A stretch of DNA of 64,000 nt from Kribbella jiaozuonensis. GTDB taxonomy: Bacteria > Actinomycetota > Actinomycetes > Propionibacteriales > Kribbellaceae. The notes beneath the pieces are model-generated. The model saw only the letters and a program-made list of their open reading frames with translations, was not told the origin of the DNA and made no database searches. Position 1 is the first letter of the stretch. Every line of letters begins with the position of its first letter. Location: the NCBI RefSeq assembly GCF_005233875.1, contig NZ_SZPZ01000001.1, positions 682,001 through 746,000 on the forward strand, written 5' to 3'. Made by a program: the position numbers and the translations under genes. This document shows positions 36,349 to 44,019 of this stretch, piece by piece.

Positions 36349-37056
36349 GTGCCGGGGACCGTACTCGTCATCAACCCAAACACCAACAAACAAACGACCG
36401 CGATGATGACGGACCTGATCCGGCCGGCGCTATCCGCGGCTGGGTTGACGGTCGAGGGCATCACGGTCGCCCACGGTCCCCGCATGCTCGCCGACCCCGC
36501 AGCCCTCGCCGCAGCCGGGCCCCACGTGTTGCACGCCGTACGCCACCGCCTCACCACGGCGGCCGGTGTTGGCGCGGGTGGTGAGGTGGTTGCGGTGATT
36601 GTTGCGGCGATTGGGGATCCGGGGCGGGAGTTGTTGGACGGCGTACTGGATGTGCCGGTGGTGGGGATCGGGCAGGCTTCGATCTTGGCGGCGGCGCGGG
36701 GTGGTCAGCGGTTCGGGATGGCGACCAGTACGCCGTTGTTGGCCGACTCGCTCGTGGACCTCGTGGCGCAGTACGGCCACAGCGACACCTTCATCGGCGT
36801 ACGGCTGACGACGTCCGATCCGCTCGTGCTGGCGGCCGACCCCGAGCGCCAGTTCCTCGAGTTGGCCGACGCAGTCCGCGCTTGCGTTGCCGACGGCGCG
36901 GAGTCCGTGATCATCGCCGGCGGCCCACTCGCCGCCACCGCCCGACGCCTGGCGGAGCTCGACCTGGCCCCGATCATCGAGCCACTCCCCAGCGCAGCCG
37001 CCTTGGTCATCGCAGCTGTGGACAACAGCCCCGGAGGCACGAGCCGGGGTGGGTGA
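36349..37056 (+). CDS. Asp/Glu/hydantoin racemase-fold protein lacking catalytic cysteines
   Basis: 235 residues, GTG start three bases after the previous stop. The fold is clear: VLVINPNTN at the N terminus, the IGDPG turn, VPVVGIGQAS and a C-terminal SVIIAGGPLA. In hydantoin racemases the two catalytic Cys lie in a CFxDPG-type motif and a GCAGM-type motif. Here the equivalent positions are Ala87 (AAIGDPG) and Gly191 (AGGPLA). The only cysteine is Cys179, outside both sites. The protein therefore cannot use the usual two-thiol mechanism and may do another reaction or have a binding role. The dispersed repeat overlaps its last codons. Confidence 0.82.
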   Translation: MPGTVLVINPNTNKQTTAMMTDLIRPALSAAGLTVEGITVAHGPRMLADPAALAAAGPHVLHAVRHRLTTAAGVGAGGEVVAVIVAAIGDPGRELLDGVLDVPVVGIGQASILAAARGGQRFGMATSTPLLADSLVDLVAQYGHSDTFIGVRLTTSDPLVLAADPERQFLELADAVRACVADGAESVIIAGGPLAATARRLAELDLAPIIEPLPSAAALVIAAVDNSPGGTSRGG

Positions 37057-37120
37057 GAGCGGGTGCGTTGAGGAGCGGAGCGACGAAGGGAGCGACTGCG
37101 GAGCACGCGTGGAGCAGACG
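37041..37120 (+). repeat. Dispersed repeat, partial copy
   Basis: GAGCCGGGGTGGGTGAGAGC, then GAGGAGCGGAGCGACGAAGG, then GAGCACGCGTGG: the second half of the module found at 181-300 and 377-500, in the same orientation. It covers the last five codons of the racemase-fold gene and most of the gap to the convergent gamma-carbonic-anhydrase gene. Confidence 0.75.
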
Positions 37121-37142
37121 CAGTACGCCTCACCACATCCGG

Positions 37143-37667
37143 CTAGTCCTCGACCAGTTCTACGGTGGTGGCGTGGCGTTCGGCTAGGGCGTGGTAGACG
37201 GTGGCGTTGTGGTCTACGAAGAGTTTGGCGGTGCCGTCCAGCGGGATGATTTTCTTGGCGGGGCTGCCCATTGCGACTGACTCCGGTGGGATGACGGCGC
37301 CGGGGGTGACGGTGGAGCCGGCCGCGACCAGGGAGCGTTTGCCGACGATGGCGCCGTCGAGGACGATCGCGCCGTTGCCGACGAGCGCCTGTTCGCCGAT
37401 TGTGCAGTCGTGGACGAGGCATTGGTGGCCGACGGTTGCGTTCGGGCCGATTTCGCAGCCGTTGTGGCCGACGTGGATGACCGTGTTGTCCTGGATGTTC
37501 GCGCCGGCGCGGATCGTGATCGTACCCAGGTCGGCGCGGATCACCGCGCCGTACCAGATCGAGACGCCGGCCTCCACGACGACATCCCCGACCAGCGTGG
37601 CGGTCGGCGCGATCCAGGCGTCCGGGTGAACGGTCGGGCGCTTACCTTCGAACGAGTACATGGGCAT
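37143..37667 (-). CDS. Gamma-carbonic-anhydrase-like hexapeptide-repeat protein
   Basis: 174 residues from ATG 37667 (MPMYSFEGKRP). A left-handed beta-helix of hexapeptide repeats runs from about residue 20 to 130, with metal-ligand histidines in TVIHVGHNG and ATVGHQCLVHDC, as in gamma carbonic anhydrases, PaaY and YrdA. The C-terminal helix carries GSPAKKIIPLD. Many homologues bind zinc but have little CO2-hydration activity or act as thioesterases, so the reaction is uncertain. TAGGGT (37675-37680, minus strand) is seven bases before the ATG, so the mRNA is probably leaderless. The start of the divergent MFS gene is only 33 bases away. Confidence 0.9.
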   Translation of the reverse strand: MPMYSFEGKRPTVHPDAWIAPTATLVGDVVVEAGVSIWYGAVIRADLGTITIRAGANIQDNTVIHVGHNGCEIGPNATVGHQCLVHDCTIGEQALVGNGAIVLDGAIVGKRSLVAAGSTVTPGAVIPPESVAMGSPAKKIIPLDGTAKLFVDHNATVYHALAERHATTVELVED

Positions 37668-37699
37668 ACGCCGCACCCTATGCCGCGTAGCCTCGTGCG

Positions 37700-38878
37700 G
37701 TGCTGAAAACAGTTGCCGGGTTCGCCGCGTTCGGGTTGTTCTGGGGAGCGTGGGGCGCGATCCTGCCCGCGGTCCGGACCGGCGCCGGGGTGAACGACGG
37801 TGAGCTCGGCGTCGCGCTGCTGATGATCGGACTCGGTGCGCTGGTGTCGATGCGGTTCACGGGGTATCTGATCGATCGGTACGGCGGTGTCGTGCTGCCG
37901 GTCGTGACCGTACTGTTCGCGATCTGCGGCGTACTACCCGCGCTGGCCGGCTCGGTTGTCACGCTGAGCGCCGCGTTGTTGTTGCTCGGAGCAACCTCTG
38001 GCGCGATGGACGTAGCCATCAACGCAACCGGCTCCCATGCGGAGGCCGCCACCGAGCGCCCGGTGATGAATTTCGCGCACGGCATGTTCTCGGTTGCGGT
38101 CGTAGTCGCAAGCCTGGGTACGGCGGGACTCCGCGCCGCCGGCGTCGGCGCGCTCCCGGTGCTCGGCGGGGCCGCCGCCCTGATCGTCATCACCGCACTC
38201 GTTGTCCTGTCGCAACGGGACACCGCACAGGCCGCCTCGGGCAGCACCTCGGCGCAACCAGCAGCCACAGGCGACGCACGGAACCCGCGGGCTGATGCCG
38301 AAGGGTCGGTGAGGGGGAGGTTGGAGCCGACTTTGCTGATGTTCGGGGTGCTGTGTGCGATTGCTTATCTGGTTGAGAATGCGTGGCAGAGCTGGAGTGC
38401 TGTGCATCTGGATACTTCGCTCAACGCGCCGGCCGGCCTCGCGTCTGTCGCCCCCGCTGTCTTCGCGGCTGCGGCTGCCACCGGCCGGTTTGCCGGAAAC
38501 GCTCTCCTGAAGCGGGTCCAGCAAGTGCAGCTGCTCGTTTTCGGCGGGCTCATCGCGGCGGTGGGCTCGCTTGTCGCGGCGACCGCCGGACACCCGTGGA
38601 TAGCACTGGTCGGCATTGGCATCGCAGGGCTAGGTACGTCGGTCTGCGCGCCCACCATCATCGGGATGGCCGGCGCCTGGGCCGGACCCGCCCGACGCGC
38701 AGGCGCGATCTCGGTCGTCACCACGATCGCCTACCTCGGATTCCTGATCGGCCCGGCGGCGGTCGGCGCGGTCTCCTCGCAGTGGTCGCTGCCAGTCGCA
38801 CTCGGCGGCGTCGCCGTACTCGCGGTCGTCGTCGCCGGCCTCGCTCCGGTAGCCGGCCGCATCGCCGGAGCCCGTTGA
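37700..38878 (+). CDS. MFS transporter
   Basis: 392 residues, GTG start, about 12 TM segments. The N-terminal half has GAWGAILPAVRTGAGVNDGELGVALL and RFTGYLIDRYGGVVLPVV (degenerate loop-2 motif). A long hydrophilic central loop (about 175-205) rich in Ala/Ser follows, then the second half with NAWQSWSAVHL. This pattern fits the YbjJ/FucP-like group, substrate unknown. TAGCCT (37688-37693) is six bases before the GTG, which indicates a leaderless mRNA. The gene is divergent from the gamma-CA-like gene with interlocked promoters. Confidence 0.82.
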   Translation: MLKTVAGFAAFGLFWGAWGAILPAVRTGAGVNDGELGVALLMIGLGALVSMRFTGYLIDRYGGVVLPVVTVLFAICGVLPALAGSVVTLSAALLLLGATSGAMDVAINATGSHAEAATERPVMNFAHGMFSVAVVVASLGTAGLRAAGVGALPVLGGAAALIVITALVVLSQRDTAQAASGSTSAQPAATGDARNPRADAEGSVRGRLEPTLLMFGVLCAIAYLVENAWQSWSAVHLDTSLNAPAGLASVAPAVFAAAAATGRFAGNALLKRVQQVQLLVFGGLIAAVGSLVAATAGHPWIALVGIGIAGLGTSVCAPTIIGMAGAWAGPARRAGAISVVTTIAYLGFLIGPAAVGAVSSQWSLPVALGGVAVLAVVVAGLAPVAGRIAGAR

Positions 38879-38984
38879 AGGCCGCGAACGCGATCGACCC
38901 GAGCCGGCCTTCGACGTACGGCGAAAGGGATTTGAAAGGACCTCCCGCGAGGCTACGGTGACAAGGACTAGCGAGGAGGGTTCC

Positions 38985-39347
38985 ATGACGGAGATCGCGA
39001 AATCGGGGGCCGCGGTGATCAACCGGGCCGACGGGCGGGACGACGGGGAGGAGTGGACCGAGAATTACACCCAGTTGCCTGGTGGGGCTGGGGTGTCGCT
39101 GATTCTCGAGTCAACCACGAAGGAGGGCGCCGGTCCGCGGCTGCACAAGCATCCGTACGCCGAGACGTTCATCATCCGCCGCGGTACGGCGACGTTCACA
39201 GTCGGCACGGAAGAGATCGTCGGCCGAGCGGGCCAGATCCTGGTCGTCCCCGCCGACACCCCGCACAAGTTCCGCACCGGCCCCGGCGGCTACGAAGCGG
39301 TCCACATCCACGCCAACCCGACGTTCGAAACGGTCTGGCTGGAGTAG
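38985..39347 (+). CDS. Single-domain cupin protein
   Basis: 120 residues from ATG 38985 behind GAGGAGG. A cupin_2 beta-barrel: motif 1 GPRLHKHPYAETFIIRRGTA with His, His and Glu metal ligands, and motif 2 GQILVVPADTPHKFRT with the last His. Substrate or binding role unknown. The stop codon abuts the stop of the convergent TetR gene with no base between, within the palindrome GGAGTAGCTACTCC. Confidence 0.88.
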   Translation: MTEIAKSGAAVINRADGRDDGEEWTENYTQLPGGAGVSLILESTTKEGAGPRLHKHPYAETFIIRRGTATFTVGTEEIVGRAGQILVVPADTPHKFRTGPGGYEAVHIHANPTFETVWLE

Positions 39348-39923
39348 CTACTCCGACGGGGGAGTGAACGCGGCCAGCAAGGTCGCGGTGATGTACGGCG
39401 CGGCTTGGTCGGACGTGATGCGGCCGGCGTGGAGTTCGCTCGCGGCGCCGTGCATCACGTTGTGCATGACGCTGACCAGCCACGAGGTCGGCAGGTCGGT
39501 GCGGAAGAGGCCCTCACTGCGGCCGCGTTCGAGCAGCCGTTCCACGCGTGCCATCGGGTCGGCGTGCAGCTCTTGGACCCGCCCCGGCGGCAGCGCGTCC
39601 TGAGCCGCGAGCAGCAAAGCGCGGTACTGGTCGACCAACTGCCAGCTCGACTCGATCAGCCGCCCCAGCGCCGAACGGGGATCGCCGGTCAGATCGACTT
39701 GCCCGAGTGTCTCCTCGCCGGTCGCGATCGCCTGCACGAAAACGGCGTCGATCAGCTCGGCCCGCGACGGGAAATGCCCGTACAGCGTGACTCGCCCGAC
39801 CCCGGCCGCCTTCGCGATCTCCGACGTACTCGCGGCCGGATCGCGGCTCAGGCACTCCGCCGCCGCGGTCAGGATCGCCGCGATGTTCCGCTGCGCATCC
39901 GCCCGTCTGGTCGTGACAGCCAC
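39348..39923 (-). CDS. TetR-family repressor of the DHA2 exporter
   Basis: 191 residues from GTG 39923 (VAVTTRRADAQRN), with GAGGAGG in front. The helix-turn-helix reads STSEIAKAAGVGRVTLYGHFPSRAEL. The C-terminal domain has no recognised effector motif. It is divergent from a DHA2-type multidrug exporter gene (40039), and three similar 18-base palindromes lie in the 115-base gap. Drug-responsive repression of the exporter is a strong inference. Confidence 0.9.
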   Translation of the reverse strand: MAVTTRRADAQRNIAAILTAAAECLSRDPAASTSEIAKAAGVGRVTLYGHFPSRAELIDAVFVQAIATGEETLGQVDLTGDPRSALGRLIESSWQLVDQYRALLLAAQDALPPGRVQELHADPMARVERLLERGRSEGLFRTDLPTSWLVSVMHNVMHGAASELHAGRITSDQAAPYITATLLAAFTPPSE

Positions 39924-39938
39924 GGAAACCTCCTCATC

Positions 39939-40021
39939 TCGAACACCGTTGTACGAATTCCTCTTGTCGAACACCAGTGTACGAGTTACGGTACCAACTT
40001 AACCCGTACACACCTGTTCAA
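39939..40021. promoter_or_regulatory. Three tandem TetR operator sites
   Basis: Site 1 TCGAACACCGTTGTACGA (39939-39956) and site 2 TCGAACACCAGTGTACGA (39967-39984) are each palindromic at 14 of 18 positions. Site 3 CCGTACACACCTGTTCAA (40004-40021) is the same motif in the opposite orientation with more mismatches. Centres are 28 and 37 bases apart. The region lies between the TetR gene and the exporter gene and would cover both promoters. Confidence 0.8.
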
Positions 40022-40038
40022 CTTAAGGACGATGACCG

Positions 40039-41418
40039 ATGAATCAACCCGACCCCCGGCGGTGGCGACTGCTGGGGCTGCTCGCCGTCGCGCAGTTCAT
40101 GCTGATCCTCGACGTCACCGTGGTGGCGATCGCGCTGCCGAACATCGAGACCGATCTCCAACTCGGCCGCGAGACCCTGACCTGGGTGGTCAGCGCGTAC
40201 ACGCTGATGTTCGGCGGCCTGATGCTCCTGGGCGGCCGCGCCGCCGACCTGTTCGGTTCCCGCCGCGTCGTGCTGACCGGCCTGATCGTGTTCACCGCGG
40301 CCTCGCTCGTCACCGGCCTGGCCAACGGCCCCGAACTCCTCCTCGCCGGCCGCGTCGCCCAGGGCATCGGCGCCGCGATGCTCTCGCCGGCCGCGCTGTC
40401 CGTCGTCACGAAGACGTTCGACGGCGACGAGCGCAACAAGGCACTCGGCATCTGGTCCGCGATGGGTGGTGGCGGCTCGGCGATCGGCGTACTGCTCGGC
40501 GGCCTGCTCACCGCCGGCCCCGGCTGGCAGTGGGTCTTCTACATCAACCTGCCCATCGGCCTGATCGTGTTCATCCTCCTGCTCCGGATGCTCCCCGCCG
40601 ATCGCCCGAGCGAGCAGCAGGGCCGCCTCGACGTTCCCGGCGCTCTTCTCGTCACAGCCGCCACAGGTACGGCGATCTACGCGCTCATCAACGCCGGCGA
40701 CCGCGGCTGGCTCTCGGCCGCGACTCTCGGCACACTGGCCGGCGCCCTCGTCCTGTACGGCGTCTTCGCGTGGGTCCAGCGCTCCGTCCGGTGGCCACTG
40801 ATGGACCTCCGGATCCTGACCCGGCGACCTGTTGCCGCAGGCACCTTCATGTTGCTGGTAGCAACGGCTCTGATGATCTCGATGTTCTTCCTCGGATCCT
40901 TCTACCTGCAACACTTCAAGCAGTACGGCGCCCTGCGTACCGGGCTGCTGTTCTTGCCGGTGGCAATCGCCGCGATCGTCGGCGCGCACCTCGCCGGTCA
41001 GCTGGTCGGTCGCGTCGGAGCACGACCGGTCGCCGTCGTTGGATTCGCGATCACCGCCATCGGCGTCGCCATCCCCGCGATCTGGGACGGTGCCGCTGAG
41101 ATCGTGATCGGGATGACCGTCGGGACGGTAGGACTCGGTGCTGCGTTCGTCGCGTCCTCGACCACGACGTTCGCGCAGATCGATCATCGGGAGGCCGGTC
41201 TCGCGTCAGGCATCCTGAGCACGTTCCACGAGTTCGGTGCATCGCTCGGCGTCGCGGTCGTGTCTAGTGTCGCGGCGGCCAGTCTCGCCGGCACGGTGTC
41301 GACCGGATTCTCTCGTGGGTTCACGTTCGCCGCGATCACCGCAGTGGTGGCGGCTGTCCTTGCGCTGATCGTCGTACCGGCGTTCAAGCCTTCAACCGGA
41401 GGGGTTCATGTCCATTGA
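40039..41418 (+). CDS. DHA2-family multidrug MFS exporter
   Basis: 459 residues with about 14 TM segments. It shows motif D1 LDVTVVAIALPNIETDLQL, motif A GGRAADLFGSRRVVLTG, and antiporter motif C-like GSAIGVLLGGLLTAGPGWQW in TM5, all typical of EmrB/QacA-type proton-drug antiporters. It should export toxic compounds. Control by the divergent TetR is supported by three operator-like palindromes. Its end overlaps a GNAT acetyltransferase gene by 11 bases, so exporter and acetyltransferase may be a resistance pair. Confidence 0.92.
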   Translation: MNQPDPRRWRLLGLLAVAQFMLILDVTVVAIALPNIETDLQLGRETLTWVVSAYTLMFGGLMLLGGRAADLFGSRRVVLTGLIVFTAASLVTGLANGPELLLAGRVAQGIGAAMLSPAALSVVTKTFDGDERNKALGIWSAMGGGGSAIGVLLGGLLTAGPGWQWVFYINLPIGLIVFILLLRMLPADRPSEQQGRLDVPGALLVTAATGTAIYALINAGDRGWLSAATLGTLAGALVLYGVFAWVQRSVRWPLMDLRILTRRPVAAGTFMLLVATALMISMFFLGSFYLQHFKQYGALRTGLLFLPVAIAAIVGAHLAGQLVGRVGARPVAVVGFAITAIGVAIPAIWDGAAEIVIGMTVGTVGLGAAFVASSTTTFAQIDHREAGLASGILSTFHEFGASLGVAVVSSVAAASLAGTVSTGFSRGFTFAAITAVVAAVLALIVVPAFKPSTGGVHVH

Positions 41419-41875
41419 GATTCGCCGCGCGGTGGTCGCGGATGCAGAGACCGTGCTGACCATGCTGGGGGAGTTGGCGGCGTACCAGGATCAGCAGCAA
41501 TACGTCACTGCGAGCGTGCATGACTGGGAAGGGTTCCTCGAACGCGAGGACGTGATCGTGCTGCTGGCCGAGGTGGACGGCAGCGTCGCGGGGTACGTGT
41601 CCGCCCTTCGCCGTCCGTACCTCTGGGTCGGTGGCGATCAGCTCGCGCTGGACGACCTCTACGTCCGCGAGGCATTCCGTGACGCCGGCGTCGGTCGCCG
41701 GTTGATGCTCGGCCTCGCCCGGTACGCGCTGCCGGACCGACTCCCGATCGGCTGGGGTCTCCGCCTCGAGAACACGGCCGGCTACCGCTTCTACGAACGC
41801 CTCGGCGCCAAGCTGGTCACGAAGACCGCAGCCGGCTGGTCGCCCGAGGCGTACGAGGCTCAGCTCAACGAATAG
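41408..41875 (+). CDS. GNAT-family N-acetyltransferase
   Basis: 155 residues. GNAT fold with ALDDLYVREAFRDAGVGRRLM (acetyl-CoA pyrophosphate loop, RxxGxGxxL-like) and NTAGYRFYERLGA as motif B. It overlaps the exporter gene and shares its operon, so it could modify the same drug or another small amine; this is speculative. The last 16 bases overlap the convergent endonuclease-fold remnant. Confidence 0.9.
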   Translation: MSIEIRRAVVADAETVLTMLGELAAYQDQQQYVTASVHDWEGFLEREDVIVLLAEVDGSVAGYVSALRRPYLWVGGDQLALDDLYVREAFRDAGVGRRLMLGLARYALPDRLPIGWGLRLENTAGYRFYERLGAKLVTKTAAGWSPEAYEAQLNE

Positions 41876-42333
41876 GTGGCCGCGACCGGGAGATGGTCGG
41901 AGGCGAAGCTCACCGGGACGGACACCGCCGTCGTCGCCAACTGCGCGCTGTGCAGCTGGTAATCGATCCGCTTGGTCGGCAACGGAACCGGACTGGTGAG
42001 CCCGAGCCCGAACCCCTTCTCCGGCCAGGCGTCGGTCAAGTGCGTGGTGAGGGTCTTCACCTCGGCCGACGTCGGTAAGGCGTTGAAGTCGCCGACCAGC
42101 ACCGTTGCCTCGGGCGCACACGGCCTGCCGTCGACGTCGATCAGCGTCTCGAGCGGATCCCAGTCCAGGTTGGCGGCGAAGACGTAGTTCATCTTCAGCC
42201 GCGCCGCCAGCCAGGCCGGCTGGTCGACCCAGTTGCTACGGGCGTCGAAGTACTTGTCGACCCCCGCGCCGTGGTGGATGTTGAACGTCACCGTCTTCAC
42301 CACTACGGCAGTATCACATTTGGAAAGGATCAA
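41860..42333 (-). pseudogene. Internally deleted endonuclease/exonuclease/phosphatase-family gene
   Basis: The 157-residue frame starts like an EEP protein (VKTVTFNIHHGAG) and ends like one (VLVGDFNALP, then RIDYQLHS and SFASDHLPVAATYS), but the family is normally about 230-280 residues. The segment with the catalytic Glu (QEV-type motif) is missing between GAGVDK and YFDARSNW. The strand carrying the THL-type motif is missing between NLDWDPL and ETLIDVDG. Both losses keep the frame. Without the catalytic Glu the product should not be an active nuclease or phosphatase. The start is uncertain (GTG near 42300 likely). It is either a decayed gene or an unusual minimal protein. Confidence 0.65.
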
Positions 42334-42392
42334 GGCCCGGGACTTACCGAAACGCCATGGCCCCGCGCAGGGCCGCTTCCTACCGTGAAGTG

Positions 42393-43232
42393 ATGCGAAG
42401 GACCGTCCCGCCGCAGGCCTACTTCATCGTCAGCGCGGTCTTCCACTACCTGGGACCCGCGTTCGCGGTGCTGCTGTTCGCGCGCATCGATCCACTCGGC
42501 GTGGCCTGGCTGCGGATCGCCGCCGCCGGTCTGATCTTCTCGGTCTGGCGCCGGCCGTGGCGGACCTGGCGGACCCTCTCGTGGACCACCCGACGCCTGG
42601 TGATCGCGTGGGGTGCCGTCCTCGCGGTGATGAACTGCTGCTTCTATCTGGCCATCGATCGCATCCCACTCGGCACCGTCGCCGCCGCCGAGTTCGCGCC
42701 GGTGATCCTGCTCGCAGCGATCGCCGTGCGTTCAGTGCGCAACCTGCTGGCGCTCCTACTCGCAGTCGCCGGTGTCTACGTGCTGACAGACATCCGCCTG
42801 TCCCACGACTGGATCGGGTTGACCTTCACCGCCCTCAACGCGATCCTCTTCGCGGCGTACGTCGTACTCGGCCACCGAATGTCACAAGGCCTGCAACGGA
42901 TCGATGGCCTCGCACTAGCGATGACAGTAGCGACCGTCCTCGCACTACCCGTCGGACTACACGCAGCCGTCCCCGCGTTTACCAATCCCGCTCTGCTCGC
43001 CGCAGCCGTAGGAGTAGGCGTGTGCTCATCGGTGATTCCGTACGTCGCGGATCAGCTCGCGATGGCGCGGTTGAAGCGGTCCACGTTCGCGTTGATGCTG
43101 GCGTTGCTGCCCGCCACGGCGACGGTGATCGGTGCCGTCGTACTGCGGCAGTTCCCGCGGCCGGCCGAACTGGCCGCGGTTGCGATCATCGTCGTCGCGG
43201 TCGGGCTGCATCGCGAACCTACATCGCCTTGA
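42393..43232 (+). CDS. EamA/DMT-family transporter (RhtA-like)
   Basis: 279 residues with ten TM segments in two EamA repeats (first from ILFAR-like FAVLLFARIDPLGVAWLRI, second from GLTFTALNAILFAAYVVLG). It resembles RhtA/YddG-type exporters of amino acids or metabolites. I choose ATG 42393 (MRRTVPPQAY) over 42357 because TACCGT (42381-42386) lies six bases before it, the pattern of leaderless genes in this window, and the extra 12 residues are not family-like. Its last 14 bases overlap the SDR gene. Confidence 0.88.
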   Translation: MRRTVPPQAYFIVSAVFHYLGPAFAVLLFARIDPLGVAWLRIAAAGLIFSVWRRPWRTWRTLSWTTRRLVIAWGAVLAVMNCCFYLAIDRIPLGTVAAAEFAPVILLAAIAVRSVRNLLALLLAVAGVYVLTDIRLSHDWIGLTFTALNAILFAAYVVLGHRMSQGLQRIDGLALAMTVATVLALPVGLHAAVPAFTNPALLAAAVGVGVCSSVIPYVADQLAMARLKRSTFALMLALLPATATVIGAVVLRQFPRPAELAAVAIIVVAVGLHREPTSP

Positions 43233-44019
43233 GCGACAGCTCTTTCCAGTCCTCCCAGGTCTGCAGCCGCTCGGCGTACGCCTGCTTGACCAGCTCGTGG
43301 CCCTGGCCGAAGAAGACCCGCAGCGGCGGGTTGGGGGTGTCGGCGAGCTCGAGGATCGCCTGCCCGGCCGCGGCCGGGTCGTCGAAGTCGACCGCCGCGA
43401 CATAATCCACCAGAGCCTTCCGGTGGCCGTCGTACAGCGGATTCGGCGTCGCGGCCACCCCGCCGGTCAGGCCGTCGGTCGCGTAGCCGCCAGGCTCGAC
43501 GACTGTGACGTTGATACCGAAGCCGGCGACCTCCTGAGCAAGCACCTCGCTGAGACCTTCGAGAGCCCACTTCGACGCGCAGTAGCCGCCGCCGAGCGCG
43601 AGTCCGACCAGACCAGCCACCGAGGAGATCTGGATGATGTGGCCGCTGCCCTGTTCACGCAGGTAGGGCAGCGCCGCCTGGACCACCCAGATCGGACCGA
43701 AGAGGTTGGTCTCGAGCTGGTCGCGCAGTTGCTGGTCGCTGATCTCCTCGATGGCACCCGACAGCCCGTAGCCGGCGTTGTTCACGATCACGTCGAGCCG
43801 GCCGAAATGTTCCTTGGCCTGCTCGACGGCCCCGAAAACAGCGGCCTTGTCGGTCACGTCGACCTCGAGCGGGAGTACGGCGTCGCCGTACGTGTCGACC
43901 AGCTCATTGAGGCTCTTCCGGGCCGTCGCGGCCACCCGGTCCCCGCGGGACAGGGCAGCCTCGACGAAGTGCCGGCCGAGCCCGCGAGACGAGCCGGTGA
44001 CGAACCAGACCTTGCTCAT
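43219..44019 (-). CDS. Short-chain dehydrogenase/reductase
   Basis: 266 residues, classical SDR. The cofactor loop is TGSSRGLG, then DVTD, NNAGYG, the catalytic Ser in ISSVAG and the YxxxK motif as YCASK. The Arg at the TGSSRG position and following residues suggest NADP(H). It is coupled by ATGA to an upstream FAD-linked oxidase gene, so the pair may oxidise and reduce related alcohol or carbonyl substrates. The substrate is unknown. Confidence 0.9.
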   Translation of the reverse strand: MSKVWFVTGSSRGLGRHFVEAALSRGDRVAATARKSLNELVDTYGDAVLPLEVDVTDKAAVFGAVEQAKEHFGRLDVIVNNAGYGLSGAIEEISDQQLRDQLETNLFGPIWVVQAALPYLREQGSGHIIQISSVAGLVGLALGGGYCASKWALEGLSEVLAQEVAGFGINVTVVEPGGYATDGLTGGVAATPNPLYDGHRKALVDYVAAVDFDDPAAAGQAILELADTPNPPLRVFFGQGHELVKQAYAERLQTWEDWKELSLKAM

